Shown here: in pieces, positions 7,296-16,297 of the stretch | Layout: every line of letters begins with the position of its first letter | Position numbering within the stretch: position 1 is the stretch's first letter | From: Parageobacillus thermantarcticus | GTDB lineage: Bacteria; Bacillota; Bacilli; Bacillales; Anoxybacillaceae | DNA: 39,753 nt | Assembly (NCBI RefSeq): GCF_900111865.1 | Contig: NZ_FOJS01000028.1 | Coordinates: 1-39,753 of the forward strand | Direction: 5' to 3' | The notes under the pieces: generated by a model | Told to the model about the DNA's origin: nothing | What the model saw: only the letters and a program-made list of their open reading frames with translations | The model's database searches: none | Position numbers and translations under genes: made by a program

Positions 7296-10124
7296 TTATG
7301 CCGTATAGTATCCGCGCCAATAGCGATATGCATTATTTTTGTCTCCACCGTCGATATAAAGCCAAAAGCCATCAGGCGAAATATCTATGGCGTGTAGATG
7401 CGTTGAGTAAATCAGATTATGCGATGTTCCCGATAGACTGATAGATGACGGCGTGTACGTTTTTTTTGTGCGAAAATTAACACCTACGCCAGCGACAGGG
7501 CCGGTTATCCCGGTTGTTACACCGCCGACGCCGCAAAAACCTCTCTCGGTGTTAGGCGTTCTGATCTCCTTAGCATCCATCGTGATATAATCGCGCGAAC
7601 GAATTGTTAATTCTCCGAATGATCCGGTTGGCGGTTCATAATAAGAAATGGATGCATCGGATGTTGTCGATCTTCTAAAATTTATAGCGTCCGCTTTAAC
7701 CTCTGAATGATAATTGTTAATGTTATCCACCTTTACAGAGCCGTTATCAATCGTTAAATTGCTACCATACGTCGACGAATTCGACTTGAATTGTGTTCCA
7801 CTTAATACTATTCCTTCAGTGTCGGCTGTTGGAGAAGTTTTAATGACAACACCTGTCATTTCGCCAGCCGTCACCGTACCCAGGTTTGCGCTAATCGCCG
7901 ATAAACTATTAACGTTCAGTTTATCGGCTGTGACTGTACCTGCCGTAATCTTTGACCCGTGAAGATTAGCGATCTTCGCGTTATCCACCGCGAGGTTAGC
8001 AATTTTGGCATTCGTGATGGCGGCGTCCTGAATTTGCGCCGTTCCAACTGCCGCTGTTGCTATCTTTGCGTTCGTAATTGCACCGTTTTGAATTGCGGCG
8101 TTTCCTACTGCTGCACTTGCGATTTTAGCACTCGTAATTGCAGCGTCTTGGATAGCACCTGTTCCAACCGCTAAATTAGCAATTTTAGCGTTAGTAATTG
8201 CACCATCTTGAATTGCAGCAGTACCGATAGCAGCATTAGCAATTTTCGCACTTGTGATCGCTCCGTCTGCAAGCTTCTGTGCTGTAACTGCCAAATCGGC
8301 AAGCTTGGTATTATCAATGACGCCGTTTTGCAACTTTTCCGCACTAATGGAAAGGTCGGCAAGTTTTGCGTTGTTGACCGCCCCATTGGCGATTTTTGTG
8401 TCCGTTACCGCTCCGTCCGCTAACTTTTGTGCCGTCACCGCAAGGTCGGCAATGTGCTGTGCATTCACTGCACCGAACAAGATGTCATCGCTGATGATTT
8501 TGACTGTCGATGCAGATACCTCGTTCGTAAACGCTCCGGCTTGACCGTACGCGTTCACTGCACGTAGGCGGTAGTACCACGTTTGGTTCACATCGACGTC
8601 ATGCGTAAAACCGCTCGTTTTGCCTTTATAAATTAGGTTCGTCGAACTCGGCGTGAACCCGGCTGTTTGCGAGGCATACAACTCGTAATATGCCACGACT
8701 TTCGACGTATCAACATCCCACGTCAAGACGACTTTTTTAAACGAGCCGGTTGCCGAAAAGTTCGCCGGCACAGCTGGAGTTTCGCTTGGCGCTTTTTGTT
8801 CCGCATATTGTTGTGTATATTGTTCTGCGTATTGTTTCGCGTTTTGTTCTGCTTGGTTCGCCTTCTGCGTGGCGTCATCGGCCGCGACTTGAATTGCTTC
8901 TTGCTTTTTCGTCTCCGACACAGCGTCAGCGTAATACGTGCTGTCTTGGTACACCGTCGAGTCTTTCGTGTCGATTTCTTCCTTGGTGTACGTGACTTCC
9001 ATCACTTTCGATAAAGAGACTTTCTTTGCAATCTCTGCCTGTAGACGTTTGTAAATAGCAAAAACATCTTCTTCCGTATACTCGATATAGTCACCAAGCG
9101 TTACGGTTTTTTGTCCATTCTGCTTGATAGACCGTTCGACCGTATGGATACGCGCTTCAAGATATAACGGCGGTGTGAAAGCTGTGTCTTTAATTCGGAT
9201 CGTGTCACCGAGACGGAATTTTTCATGTTCCAAACCCGGCACTTTTTCGAGGTCAACGACGTCACCTGTATACTCGACGAACGAATTGATACGTTTTGCA
9301 AGCTCTGCTTCTGTTAGTGAACGCAATTGTTCGAGCGTCATATTACTGTCGCTCGAATCTGGTTCGTATACATCAACAAGGTGTTTTCCATTACGTCCCC
9401 ATCGCGCCAATGCGTCTTTGTCCTCGACGAACACCTGCAAACGTGTTCCATCGTCGCGTTCTGGTCCAATCCCAACAAGCGCCGTGACGATGTTTGAAAA
9501 ATCCTCTTTCCGTTCAATACCGATCAAATCTTTGCCGAATTCGACTTCGCGTCCATTCCAACCGCCTACGTGTTCGATTAAATCAACATAACGCCGCGTG
9601 ACTTTGTTGCCGTCCGTTTCGACGCGAAAATGAAGTTCTAAATTAAACTCACTAGCAATTTGCTTCAAATACGAATATGGATTTGTGTATGATTCGATAG
9701 TGATTGTGCGGGAGCCGGCAAAATCCACCGTCCCAACAGCCCATTCTGTACCTGATAATGCCATCTCGGCATGTTGTTTCGCTGTCCACGACGGCGTTGT
9801 TTGTGGCTCGATTACTTTGGCTTTTGATAGTTCAATATATGAAGCGCTTGTATAGACTTCAATAAATAAACCATTAGTGCCATGAAATTTTCGTGTATTC
9901 TCAATAATGAATTCGATATATTCTCCGTCTTCGCCAGGTATGATAACACGGTTTCTCTCAGCCAAGTATTCAGAAAAGCTTTTGTTTGCAAACGTCGTAA
10001 AGTCAAATGTTTCTAGTGTATCTTTTAACGACTTTGTATGTTTGTCTTCCCAAAATTCTGATTCGTCGATTACACTTAAAATACGGTCCGTTTTTCCGTC
10101 TATAATATGAATCAAATAAGCCAC
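7296..10124 (-). CDS. Tail tip / tail-associated fibre protein with FN3 and decapeptide repeats
   Basis: 942 residues. Residues 1-360 are the conserved N-terminal region of siphovirus minor structural (Tal/gp37-like) proteins that cap the tail below Dit. A charged Q/A/E-rich helix (about 395-445) leads to an FN3-like beta domain (about 451-540). Residues 551-720 are 17 tandem ten-residue repeats, then a C-terminal beta-rich domain (about 725-942), probably receptor-binding. The GTG start lies close to its AAAGGGG site; a TTG nine bases downstream (10115) is better spaced and would give 939 residues. It follows Dit by eight bases. The role in host recognition is inferred from position and architecture. 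Confidence 0.85.
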   Translation of the reverse strand: MAYLIHIIDGKTDRILSVIDESEFWEDKHTKSLKDTLETFDFTTFANKSFSEYLAERNRVIIPGEDGEYIEFIIENTRKFHGTNGLFIEVYTSASYIELSKAKVIEPQTTPSWTAKQHAEMALSGTEWAVGTVDFAGSRTITIESYTNPYSYLKQIASEFNLELHFRVETDGNKVTRRYVDLIEHVGGWNGREVEFGKDLIGIERKEDFSNIVTALVGIGPERDDGTRLQVFVEDKDALARWGRNGKHLVDVYEPDSSDSNMTLEQLRSLTEAELAKRINSFVEYTGDVVDLEKVPGLEHEKFRLGDTIRIKDTAFTPPLYLEARIHTVERSIKQNGQKTVTLGDYIEYTEEDVFAIYKRLQAEIAKKVSLSKVMEVTYTKEEIDTKDSTVYQDSTYYADAVSETKKQEAIQVAADDATQKANQAEQNAKQYAEQYTQQYAEQKAPSETPAVPANFSATGSFKKVVLTWDVDTSKVVAYYELYASQTAGFTPSSTNLIYKGKTSGFTHDVDVNQTWYYRLRAVNAYGQAGAFTNEVSASTVKIISDDILFGAVNAQHIADLAVTAQKLADGAVTDTKIANGAVNNAKLADLSISAEKLQNGVIDNTKLADLAVTAQKLADGAITSAKIANAAIGTAAIQDGAITNAKIANLAVGTGAIQDAAITSAKIASAAVGNAAIQNGAITNAKIATAAVGTAQIQDAAITNAKIANLAVDNAKIANLHGSKITAGTVTADKLNVNSLSAISANLGTVTAGEMTGVVIKTSPTADTEGIVLSGTQFKSNSSTYGSNLTIDNGSVKVDNINNYHSEVKADAINFRRSTTSDASISYYEPPTGSFGELTIRSRDYITMDAKEIRTPNTERGFCGVGGVTTGITGPVAGVGVNFRTKKTYTPSSISLSGTSHNLIYSTHLHAIDISPDGFWLYIDGGDKNNAYRYWRGYYTA
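7965..8474 (-). repeat. 17 x 30-bp coding repeats (decapeptide array)
   Basis: In-register ten-residue units of the form G/L/A-A-V/I-T/G-x-A-K/A-I/L-A/Q-N/D, for example GAITNAKIAN and LAVTAQKLAD, fill residues 551-720 of the tail fibre protein without gaps. At DNA level the units have diverged, but the 30-base period is exact. Unit number could vary between related phages. Confidence 0.9.
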
Positions 10125-10132
10125 CCCTTTCT

Positions 10133-11590
10133 CTATTTGAATCGTTCACGGTATCGACAAGTTACGTTAAACGACTGCTCGGGATAAACAGTCAATATAT
10201 TTTCGCCAGGCTTTAATTTAAAAAAGCGAGCCCCAAAATCTTTTAAATCCAGATGGGATTCGCCGTTAATCAAAATATTTTTTTCTTTATGATCGAATGT
10301 GATGACGTCACCTTCTCGTGCAATATACGGAATTTCCGATTGTGTTATTGGATTCCACTTAAATACTTTAATATCATGAATACCCATTGCTGTAATTGGT
10401 GTATATGAACTTAGTTGACCAAAATGAACTTGTATTTGTGCAAGGTTTTTTCTAAATTGTCCTTCTGTATCGCGCCAAGAACGATACATTCTTGCGGTGT
10501 GTTCTCCGGTTGTTTGGTCAATTTTTGCGATATAGGCGAACCATTCGTCATTGTACCGCCCAATACGCAACATGCCGAAAAAGTTAGTCCATGTGCTCGG
10601 GGTAGCTCCAGTATCATTAAACATGTAGTAATTAACAGCAGCATTACCTACTCGTGCTTCACCATAAGTTGCTGCTCGACTAGGGGTGGTATCTCTTAAA
10701 GCGATTTTAGAAATAACATCTCCGTCTTCAGCTAATAAATAAATTTCTAACCGCCCAACAGATGGTGCACTATTGAAAAATTCTACAATTGCATCAACAC
10801 GGAAATGTTCTAACACCTGAGGTAAACTCGTTTTCATTGCTGGACCGTGCCAACTGCCACTACCTGTGCCAAAATTTATAGGATAAAACTTATATCCATT
10901 TGACGCCATCGTACCAGCTACGGTTCCATCAATGTTGCTTCCTGTTGTCCATCCTACAAGTGTGTCACCGTGTGACCAAAAAATCCGTTGTTCTCGCTCA
11001 ACAGGAACTTGATCATCTACATTTACTGGTTTGCCTATCATCATATATTCGTCGTTTTGATTTTGAATCAATGCGAATGTGACCGGCTTTAAGACTTCGA
11101 GATCAAAGATCGGGTCACCCGGGGCTGTACCCTTGTAATTCAGAGAGACGACGTCGGACGGGAAAACGGCTTCTTTCTCTGGTCCGTAGATATATGGATC
11201 CAACATAGTTAGAGTTATTTCAAATTCCCCGTCCGAATCGCTGATGTTCTCGATGTCGAACTCTCCTTCTTGCATGACGAAAATCTCTTTGTCAGGCGTA
11301 ATATCGCGAATGATTGAAAATGCTTCTTCGCTGTAAAACAGGTCAAAGATCGTATGTTTTAAAGCATCAAACTCTTGCATACTATCAGTTTCAATTTGTA
11401 AAACAATACGAACGTGGCGTTCATCTTCTTGTGTGTTTACCAGATAAGCGCCCCGTCTGCCGGGAACAGTTAACTTATTCCGATTTAGGTTGGGCGAATA
11501 TATATGAAAAGACGAAACCCATATCCCCAATTCGTGCATATCGTATATGTTTCCGCCCTTTTTGACAACAAAATTTAACGGGCTTTTCAT
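10133..11590 (-). CDS. Distal tail protein (Dit) with inserted domain
   Basis: 485 residues. Residues 1-165 match the N-terminal half of siphovirus Dit proteins (tail-hub ring), with G-R-R-G-A-Y-L near 45 and T-L-T-M-L-D-P-Y at 126-133. Residues about 413-485 are the C-terminal half (REGDVITFD, GENILTVYP). Between them about 215-230 residues are inserted, beta-rich with many Gly, Ser and aromatic residues (GTGSGSWHGP, EIYLLAEDGDVISKIAL). Such 'evolved Dit' insertions usually carry carbohydrate-binding modules that help adsorption; that role is inferred. The start follows AGGGGG. It joins the tape measure side of the tail to the tip protein. Confidence 0.87.
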   Translation of the reverse strand: MKSPLNFVVKKGGNIYDMHELGIWVSSFHIYSPNLNRNKLTVPGRRGAYLVNTQEDERHVRIVLQIETDSMQEFDALKHTIFDLFYSEEAFSIIRDITPDKEIFVMQEGEFDIENISDSDGEFEITLTMLDPYIYGPEKEAVFPSDVVSLNYKGTAPGDPIFDLEVLKPVTFALIQNQNDEYMMIGKPVNVDDQVPVEREQRIFWSHGDTLVGWTTGSNIDGTVAGTMASNGYKFYPINFGTGSGSWHGPAMKTSLPQVLEHFRVDAIVEFFNSAPSVGRLEIYLLAEDGDVISKIALRDTTPSRAATYGEARVGNAAVNYYMFNDTGATPSTWTNFFGMLRIGRYNDEWFAYIAKIDQTTGEHTARMYRSWRDTEGQFRKNLAQIQVHFGQLSSYTPITAMGIHDIKVFKWNPITQSEIPYIAREGDVITFDHKEKNILINGESHLDLKDFGARFFKLKPGENILTVYPEQSFNVTCRYRERFK

Positions 11591-11594
11591 CGGT

Positions 11595-14500
11595 TTACCC
11601 CCTAAATTTTTTTCCTCTACCGGTATAAAAATCTATATTTTCTTTCACTGGTTGCCAAATGACTTCACCGACTTTTCTTCCGTCTAAGTAAACATCTGAC
11701 GCTCCTATTTCAATATAAACAGCCCGATCAGCTGGGTTGCTGTTGGCTAGAGCCGCGCTCAAGTTATTTTGAAACTCTGCTGTTTTCGCGATCATCGCTC
11801 CAATTTTTCCAAGTACAGTATCAGTCAACGGGATAATTGCTTCTGGTCCAGCTTCTCCAACCCCTTGAAGTCCTGCATTTGCTGTGTTAAAGATCGTTGG
11901 CTCCTTGAAAATACCGCCTTTTGCGTTCCAGCTCACTTTTATTTTTGGTACAGATGGTGGCGTTAAGCTAAACTTCCCTTCGATGCTGAATCTCGGTAAT
12001 TTCGGCAACTGGATTTTCGGTATTTTTAGCTTCAATCCACTGAAAAAGCCTTTTATTTTATCGATCGCTGTTTTAATCGCATCTCGCGCCGCTTCAACAG
12101 GTTTTATCATCGCACTTTTAATCCCGTTCCAAACGGTGGTTGCTGTCGATTTAATACTTTCGAAAACGTTCGAGATCGTAGAACGAATCCCATTAACAAC
12201 GTTGGATATCGTTGATTTGATGCCGTCCCAAACGTTCGAAATGGTTGCTTTTATACCATTCCAGACGGTCGATGTGACGGTTTTAATTGTGTTCCATACG
12301 TTTTGAACGATCGTTTTAACAACATTAATTGCTGTTGAAATGATTGTTTTGATTGTATTCCAAACCGACGACGTGATGTTTTTAATCGCATCCCAAGCGC
12401 CTTTCCAATCACCTTTCAAGATAGCTGTGAACAGCTTGATGATATTCGTGATGATTTGGATGGCGTTTTGGATGATTTTTAGAATCGCTGGAAAGACGAT
12501 CTGAACTATTTCTAGGATGAATTGAATAGCTGGAACTAAGACCGTTCTTATAAAGGTAGCCGCTAACTTTAGAACTGTAATAATGATTGGGATAACCGCC
12601 TGGATGATCTGCAAGATCACCGGAAAGACCATTTGAACGGCCTGTAAAATCAACGGGATAACCGCTTTAGCAATTTGTAAAATAACCGGAACAATTGACA
12701 GCAATACTTGCAAAACAATCGGTATGACCTGCTGTATGACTTGTAAAATGACCGGAAATACAGCTTGAACTACTTGTAAAAGCACCGGCAATACGCTAGT
12801 CACAATTTGAAGAACGATTGGAATGATTGCTTGAATCAATTGCGTAATAACCGGTATTACGGACATAACAACTTGCAAGATAACCGGCAATATAGATGCA
12901 AAAGTATTAGCCAACTGTGGAAGCAGCTGCACAGAGATTGATATAATCCCCTGGGCAAGTTGGCCCAATACTTGACCTATTGTCAATCCAAGTTCCACTA
13001 GCGCTTGGCCAAGTTGAGCAAATGCAGGCGCCAACTGCTGAAAGCTTTGTGCCAAAACAGCCCCGGTTTGCTGAAATTGCGGCGCTAATTCCGCAAACAT
13101 CATTGAAAACTGATCAAAAACCGGTTGTAAAGCTACAAAGACACTGCTTATTAATGATAAAACCCCTTGGAAAACCGGCGTCAGTGCCGTTAACAAACTT
13201 CCTCCAGCTTGAACAACGGATGTAAAAACGGCTCCTAAACTAGATGCTAAACCTGATAATGATGGACCAATAGAGCTTAATAGACTTGTCGCAGTCCTGA
13301 CTAGTGAAGCAAATACTGCCCCTAGTGAGGAGCCTATTTGTTGAAAAACAGGCTGGAGTTGTTGAAAAGCATTCATGATTTGCACGAAAACAGGCTGAAT
13401 AGCTTGAACAATTGAGTTCCAAGCGTTCGATATAGCTTGCCTAGCTTCCTCATTTCGTGCGATAAACCTCACAATTTGAGGCAAGAACATCATAAATAAA
13501 GATCCTAATAACCTGAATGGACCAAGCAGCAGCCCTGCTGATTTGCTGAATAAATTAAGCTGCGAAGTAGATGACCCGACCGTTTTTCCGAAAGAACTAA
13601 AAATTGACTTCGATTTATTGACTGTATCACTGCCTTGTTTAAACATCCTAAATAACTTGCTCGAAACTAAAATAGCTCCGCCAATCGAACTAACGACGAT
13701 CCCCAGTGTTGTGCCTAATGCTAATAGCGCTGTAACAACAGCCGCTATTGTCGCTATCATACTTTTCGTTGTCGGAGACAGGCTCATGAATTTATTGGCC
13801 ATGTACTCAATGAGATTGGCTACTCGTTCGATCGTAGGAGCCAACGAATTCACAAAATCCTTGGATGCCGAATCAATAGACGATTCCATTTTTGTGAGCG
13901 CTCCGGCCCATCCTTCAAGCATGGCATCGGCTGCTTTTTGGGATGCGCCAGCACTATTTTCGAGAGCTCTCGTCATCTTCTCAATTTCTTCGGGCCCTGC
14001 CGATATCAGCGACATCATTCCTGAAACGGCTTCTGTTCCGAAGATTGTTGCAAGCGCTGCTGCTTTTTGGGCATTGGTCATGCCATCCATACCTTTTATT
14101 AGTTCTCCTACAATTTGTGACAGCGGCTTCATTTCTCCGTTTCTATCTCTTATTGAAACCCCCAATTGATCAAGTTGCCGCTTCGCTTCTTTTGGAGGAT
14201 CAACTAAACGCAATAAAGCTGCACGCAAAGTCGTACCTGCTTGTTCCCCAGATAGGCCGGCATCCACCATAATCCCAACAGCCGCCGCCAAATCCTCAAT
14301 TTCATATCCAAGTTGAGCCGCCGGGCCAGCTGCGTACTTGAACGCATATTGCATATCTAACACACCGGCTGCCGACTGATTCGCCGCTTGTGCCAATACG
14401 TCTGCCACACGACTACTTTCACTTGCTTCAAGTCTGAACGAGTTCAATGCAGACGTAATCGTATCTGCGACAAGGCCTAAGTCTTCCCCTGATGCAGCAG

Positions 14501-15587
14501 CTGCGCTTAAAATTCCAGGTAATGCTTCTGTTGCTTGTGCTGCATCGAATCCTTTAGCCCCTAATTCAGCGAATGCAGCCGCAACTTCTGCGGTTGTGTA
14601 CACAGAATTTTTGGCCATATCGAGTATCGCTTTCGATACATCATCATAGGAGCCTTGGGTCAGCACCGCCGCCCGTCTTGCTTCCTTTTCAAAATCGCGA
14701 GCACCCTCAATCATGCGATAAAAAGCAAAACCGGTTGCCGCCGCAGCCGGAGCAAACGAACTGACCATGGATTGGCCGATTTGTTGTGTTCTACTGCCTA
14801 TACCGTTTAATGAATCTGCAGCCCGGCGGGCAACACTTTCTTGCTCTCGTAACTGTTGATTAGCTTGCCTAATTTCTTGTGCTAGTTTTTCTTCTGCAGC
14901 ACGCGCTTGTAATAATTTAGTTTCATAATTTTTTACTTCAGTTGAATTTTGACCATAGGCCTTTTTGGCTTGTTCTAATTGCTGTTCGTATAAACGAGTT
15001 TGTTGGATGGTTTGGTCTAAGCTTTGATTTAGTTGTAAAATCCGCAGTCGTAGTTTATCAGATTCAGATGCGTTTGCACCAAGTTTGGCGCGTTGGAGAT
15101 CGTGCTCCGCATTCATTTTTTCAGTTGTCGCTCGGAGTCTATCCTCTTCTTGTCGGAGTACTTGAAGCTGTTTTTCAGCTTTAGCCACTTCGCTTGTCCG
15201 AGCACGTTCCGCATCTTTGGCGCGCTGTAGGCTCCGACTGGTTTCATCAATGCGGTTGGCCAACTGCTGTTCGGCAGCTTGAGCTTTCAAAAGCTCAATT
15301 TCCATCCGTTTGGCTTCGTTTGAATTTGCTCCAAATTGCTGTCTAACTTTTGCTAACTGTTCAGCAGTTACTTGTGTTTTTCTTTGCGCGACGTCGTAAA
15401 GCTGCTGTAAGTTGTTTAATCTTGCCTCATATTTTTGCACTTCGCTAGCCGTATTTTTCATTTGCTCCTCTTGCAGTTTCATCTCCTGCCGGAGCTTGTA
15501 GGCTTCGCGATTCATCTCTTTTATTGCGTTGTTAAATTCCTGGTTAAAAACTTTAAACGTAACCTTCACTTCTGAATTTTTGGCCAC
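11595..15587 (-). CDS. Tail tape measure protein
   Basis: About 1330 residues from the second GTG (15587), spaced well after AGGTGA; a GTG at 15596 is also open. Residues 1-250 are a long Q/E/R-rich coiled coil. The TP901-type core follows (about 290-600, including GVLDMQYAFKYAAGPAAQL and ALLRLVDPPKEAKRQL). Several hydrophobic helices and two arrays of 11-residue repeats come next. The C-terminus has the family signature GLQGVGEAGPEAIIPL. It fixes tail length and is probably ejected into the host membrane on infection. Using the usual 0.15 nm per residue, the tail would be near 200 nm, an estimate only. Confidence 0.95.
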   Translation of the reverse strand: MAKNSEVKVTFKVFNQEFNNAIKEMNREAYKLRQEMKLQEEQMKNTASEVQKYEARLNNLQQLYDVAQRKTQVTAEQLAKVRQQFGANSNEAKRMEIELLKAQAAEQQLANRIDETSRSLQRAKDAERARTSEVAKAEKQLQVLRQEEDRLRATTEKMNAEHDLQRAKLGANASESDKLRLRILQLNQSLDQTIQQTRLYEQQLEQAKKAYGQNSTEVKNYETKLLQARAAEEKLAQEIRQANQQLREQESVARRAADSLNGIGSRTQQIGQSMVSSFAPAAAATGFAFYRMIEGARDFEKEARRAAVLTQGSYDDVSKAILDMAKNSVYTTAEVAAAFAELGAKGFDAAQATEALPGILSAAAASGEDLGLVADTITSALNSFRLEASESSRVADVLAQAANQSAAGVLDMQYAFKYAAGPAAQLGYEIEDLAAAVGIMVDAGLSGEQAGTTLRAALLRLVDPPKEAKRQLDQLGVSIRDRNGEMKPLSQIVGELIKGMDGMTNAQKAAALATIFGTEAVSGMMSLISAGPEEIEKMTRALENSAGASQKAADAMLEGWAGALTKMESSIDSASKDFVNSLAPTIERVANLIEYMANKFMSLSPTTKSMIATIAAVVTALLALGTTLGIVVSSIGGAILVSSKLFRMFKQGSDTVNKSKSIFSSFGKTVGSSTSQLNLFSKSAGLLLGPFRLLGSLFMMFLPQIVRFIARNEEARQAISNAWNSIVQAIQPVFVQIMNAFQQLQPVFQQIGSSLGAVFASLVRTATSLLSSIGPSLSGLASSLGAVFTSVVQAGGSLLTALTPVFQGVLSLISSVFVALQPVFDQFSMMFAELAPQFQQTGAVLAQSFQQLAPAFAQLGQALVELGLTIGQVLGQLAQGIISISVQLLPQLANTFASILPVILQVVMSVIPVITQLIQAIIPIVLQIVTSVLPVLLQVVQAVFPVILQVIQQVIPIVLQVLLSIVPVILQIAKAVIPLILQAVQMVFPVILQIIQAVIPIIITVLKLAATFIRTVLVPAIQFILEIVQIVFPAILKIIQNAIQIITNIIKLFTAILKGDWKGAWDAIKNITSSVWNTIKTIISTAINVVKTIVQNVWNTIKTVTSTVWNGIKATISNVWDGIKSTISNVVNGIRSTISNVFESIKSTATTVWNGIKSAMIKPVEAARDAIKTAIDKIKGFFSGLKLKIPKIQLPKLPRFSIEGKFSLTPPSVPKIKVSWNAKGGIFKEPTIFNTANAGLQGVGEAGPEAIIPLTDTVLGKIGAMIAKTAEFQNNLSAALANSNPADRAVYIEIGASDVYLDGRKVGEVIWQPVKENIDFYTGRGKKFRG
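12103..12364 (-). repeat. Trp-containing 11-residue repeats in tape measure
   Basis: Residues about 1075-1161 repeat V-W-N-x-I-K-x-x-I-S-x, for example VWNTIKTVTST, VWNGIKATISN and VWDGIKSTISN, eight times with an exact period of 11 residues (33 bp). The period is that of a hendecad helix, typical of tape measure proteins. Confidence 0.85.
12568..12893 (-). repeat. Hydrophobic 11-residue repeats in tape measure
   Basis: About ten units of the pattern V-I/F-P-V-I-L-Q-I/V-x-x-A/S, such as VFPVILQVIQQ and VIPIVLQVLLS, cover residues about 899-1007. Proline recurs every 11 residues. The stretch is strongly hydrophobic and could line or cross the host membrane. Confidence 0.85.
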
Positions 15588-15602
15588 CAGTCTCACCTAC
15601 CC

Positions 15603-16240
15603 CTAACCTTCTTTTGGATTGTTGCGCCATCCCTCAAATGCAAGCGCCCCTTGGTATATCCGTTCCACTGATGCAATCGGCTCGTGCCAAAAAGTTTCCG
15701 GGTCGATTCCTGCGCCAAGACAATACAAAACGTACAAATCCTCCACACACTCAATTTTTAGCGTCGGTGGTTTAACTTTTTTCCGTTTTTATTGCTTTTA
15801 TTTGTGCTTTGTTGAAGAGCTTTCGCAAATTGGTTTGGATCCGTTGACATCAGGTCGACAATGAGATTCATGTATAGTTCCAATGTGTCTTCAATAGGAT
15901 CATGATATTTTTGCAAAAACTCATCAAAAGACATAGTGATATTCTTGTTTGCGCCAATGAACGCTAAATAGATGACCTGTTGCATTTTAGTTTCGTCAAG
16001 TTGTTCAAAAATAGAAGGATCCAAATCATTAGTTTGTCCTCCAACCAATGCTTCAACTCCCTGCATCTTTAAAAGGCTAGTAAACAAGGAACTCTCAATT
16101 AACCCCATTTCCTTACCTTTTTTGAGTGCATAGTTTGTCAAAAAGACAGGATAAGTTTTTTCGTTAACGAATACTTTTTCAAACTCGCCGTTTACCTCTC
16201 TTACCTCAACGTCTTTAAGTGTTACTTTTCTTACTTTCAT
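15603..16240 (-). CDS. Tail assembly chaperone GT-type fusion (-1 frameshift product)
   Basis: Reading the G-type frame to K155, then slipping -1 at A-AAA-AAG (15782-15776), gives 57 further codons to the TAG at 15603. The extension starts VKPPTLKIECVEDLY and ends WRNNPKEG. No independent start with a good binding site precedes the extension, and the slip site is the classic slippery heptamer in the right phase. The fusion would be 212 residues. In lambda and many siphophages the G and GT proteins, made by this kind of shift, coat the tape measure protein during tail assembly. The location just upstream of the tape measure gene fits. Frameshift efficiency is unknown. Confidence 0.85.
15758..16240 (-). 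CDS. Tail assembly chaperone G-type protein
   Basis: 160 residues, ATG preceded by GAGGGGAATGA. The sequence is mostly helical and acidic in the middle (LDPSIFEQLDETKMQQVIYL), with an Asn/Lys-rich end (S-N-K-N-G-K-K-L-N-H-R-R). It is placed between the tail tube and tape measure genes, as for lambda gpG. Near its 3' end is the slippery site that produces the longer GT form. A strong terminator lies upstream, so its transcript may depend on read-through from the tail tube gene. Confidence 0.85.
   Translation of the reverse strand: MKVRKVTLKDVEVREVNGEFEKVFVNEKTYPVFLTNYALKKGKEMGLIESSLFTSLLKMQGVEALVGGQTNDLDPSIFEQLDETKMQQVIYLAFIGANKNITMSFDEFLQKYHDPIEDTLELYMNLIVDLMSTDPNQFAKALQQSTNKSNKNGKKLNHRR
15776..15782 (-). 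other. Programmed -1 ribosomal frameshift site, AAAAAAG
   Basis: On the minus strand the zero-frame codons are GGA AAA AAG, so the heptamer is A AAA AAG, as in dnaX. A G-rich GGA precedes it. The zero-frame stop comes five codons later. No strong downstream pseudoknot was resolved by eye. Confidence 0.85.
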
Positions 16241-16270
16241 TTCATTCCCCTCACTTTCTTGATTTCAAAA

Positions 16271-16297
16271 ATAAAAAGCCCCTAAATGACAGGGGCT
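16271..16297 (-). terminator. Terminator after the tail tube gene
   Basis: Minus strand AGCCCCT-GTCATTT-AGGGGCT followed by TTTTATTTTTG. It overlaps the tail tube stop codon. It probably lowers expression of the chaperones and later genes relative to the abundant tube protein. Confidence 0.8.

Noticed and set aside
7965-8474. Regular 30-bp repeats that could suggest a CRISPR array
   Set aside because: The repeats are coding, contiguous without spacers, and diverged in sequence. No cas genes are present.
13543-14169. 208-codon open frame on the plus strand opposite the tape measure gene
   Set aside because: No ribosome site or domain; the opposite frame is an unambiguous tape measure core. 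The same applies to other long plus-strand frames at 3.6-4.9, 7.7-9.6 and 20-23 kb.
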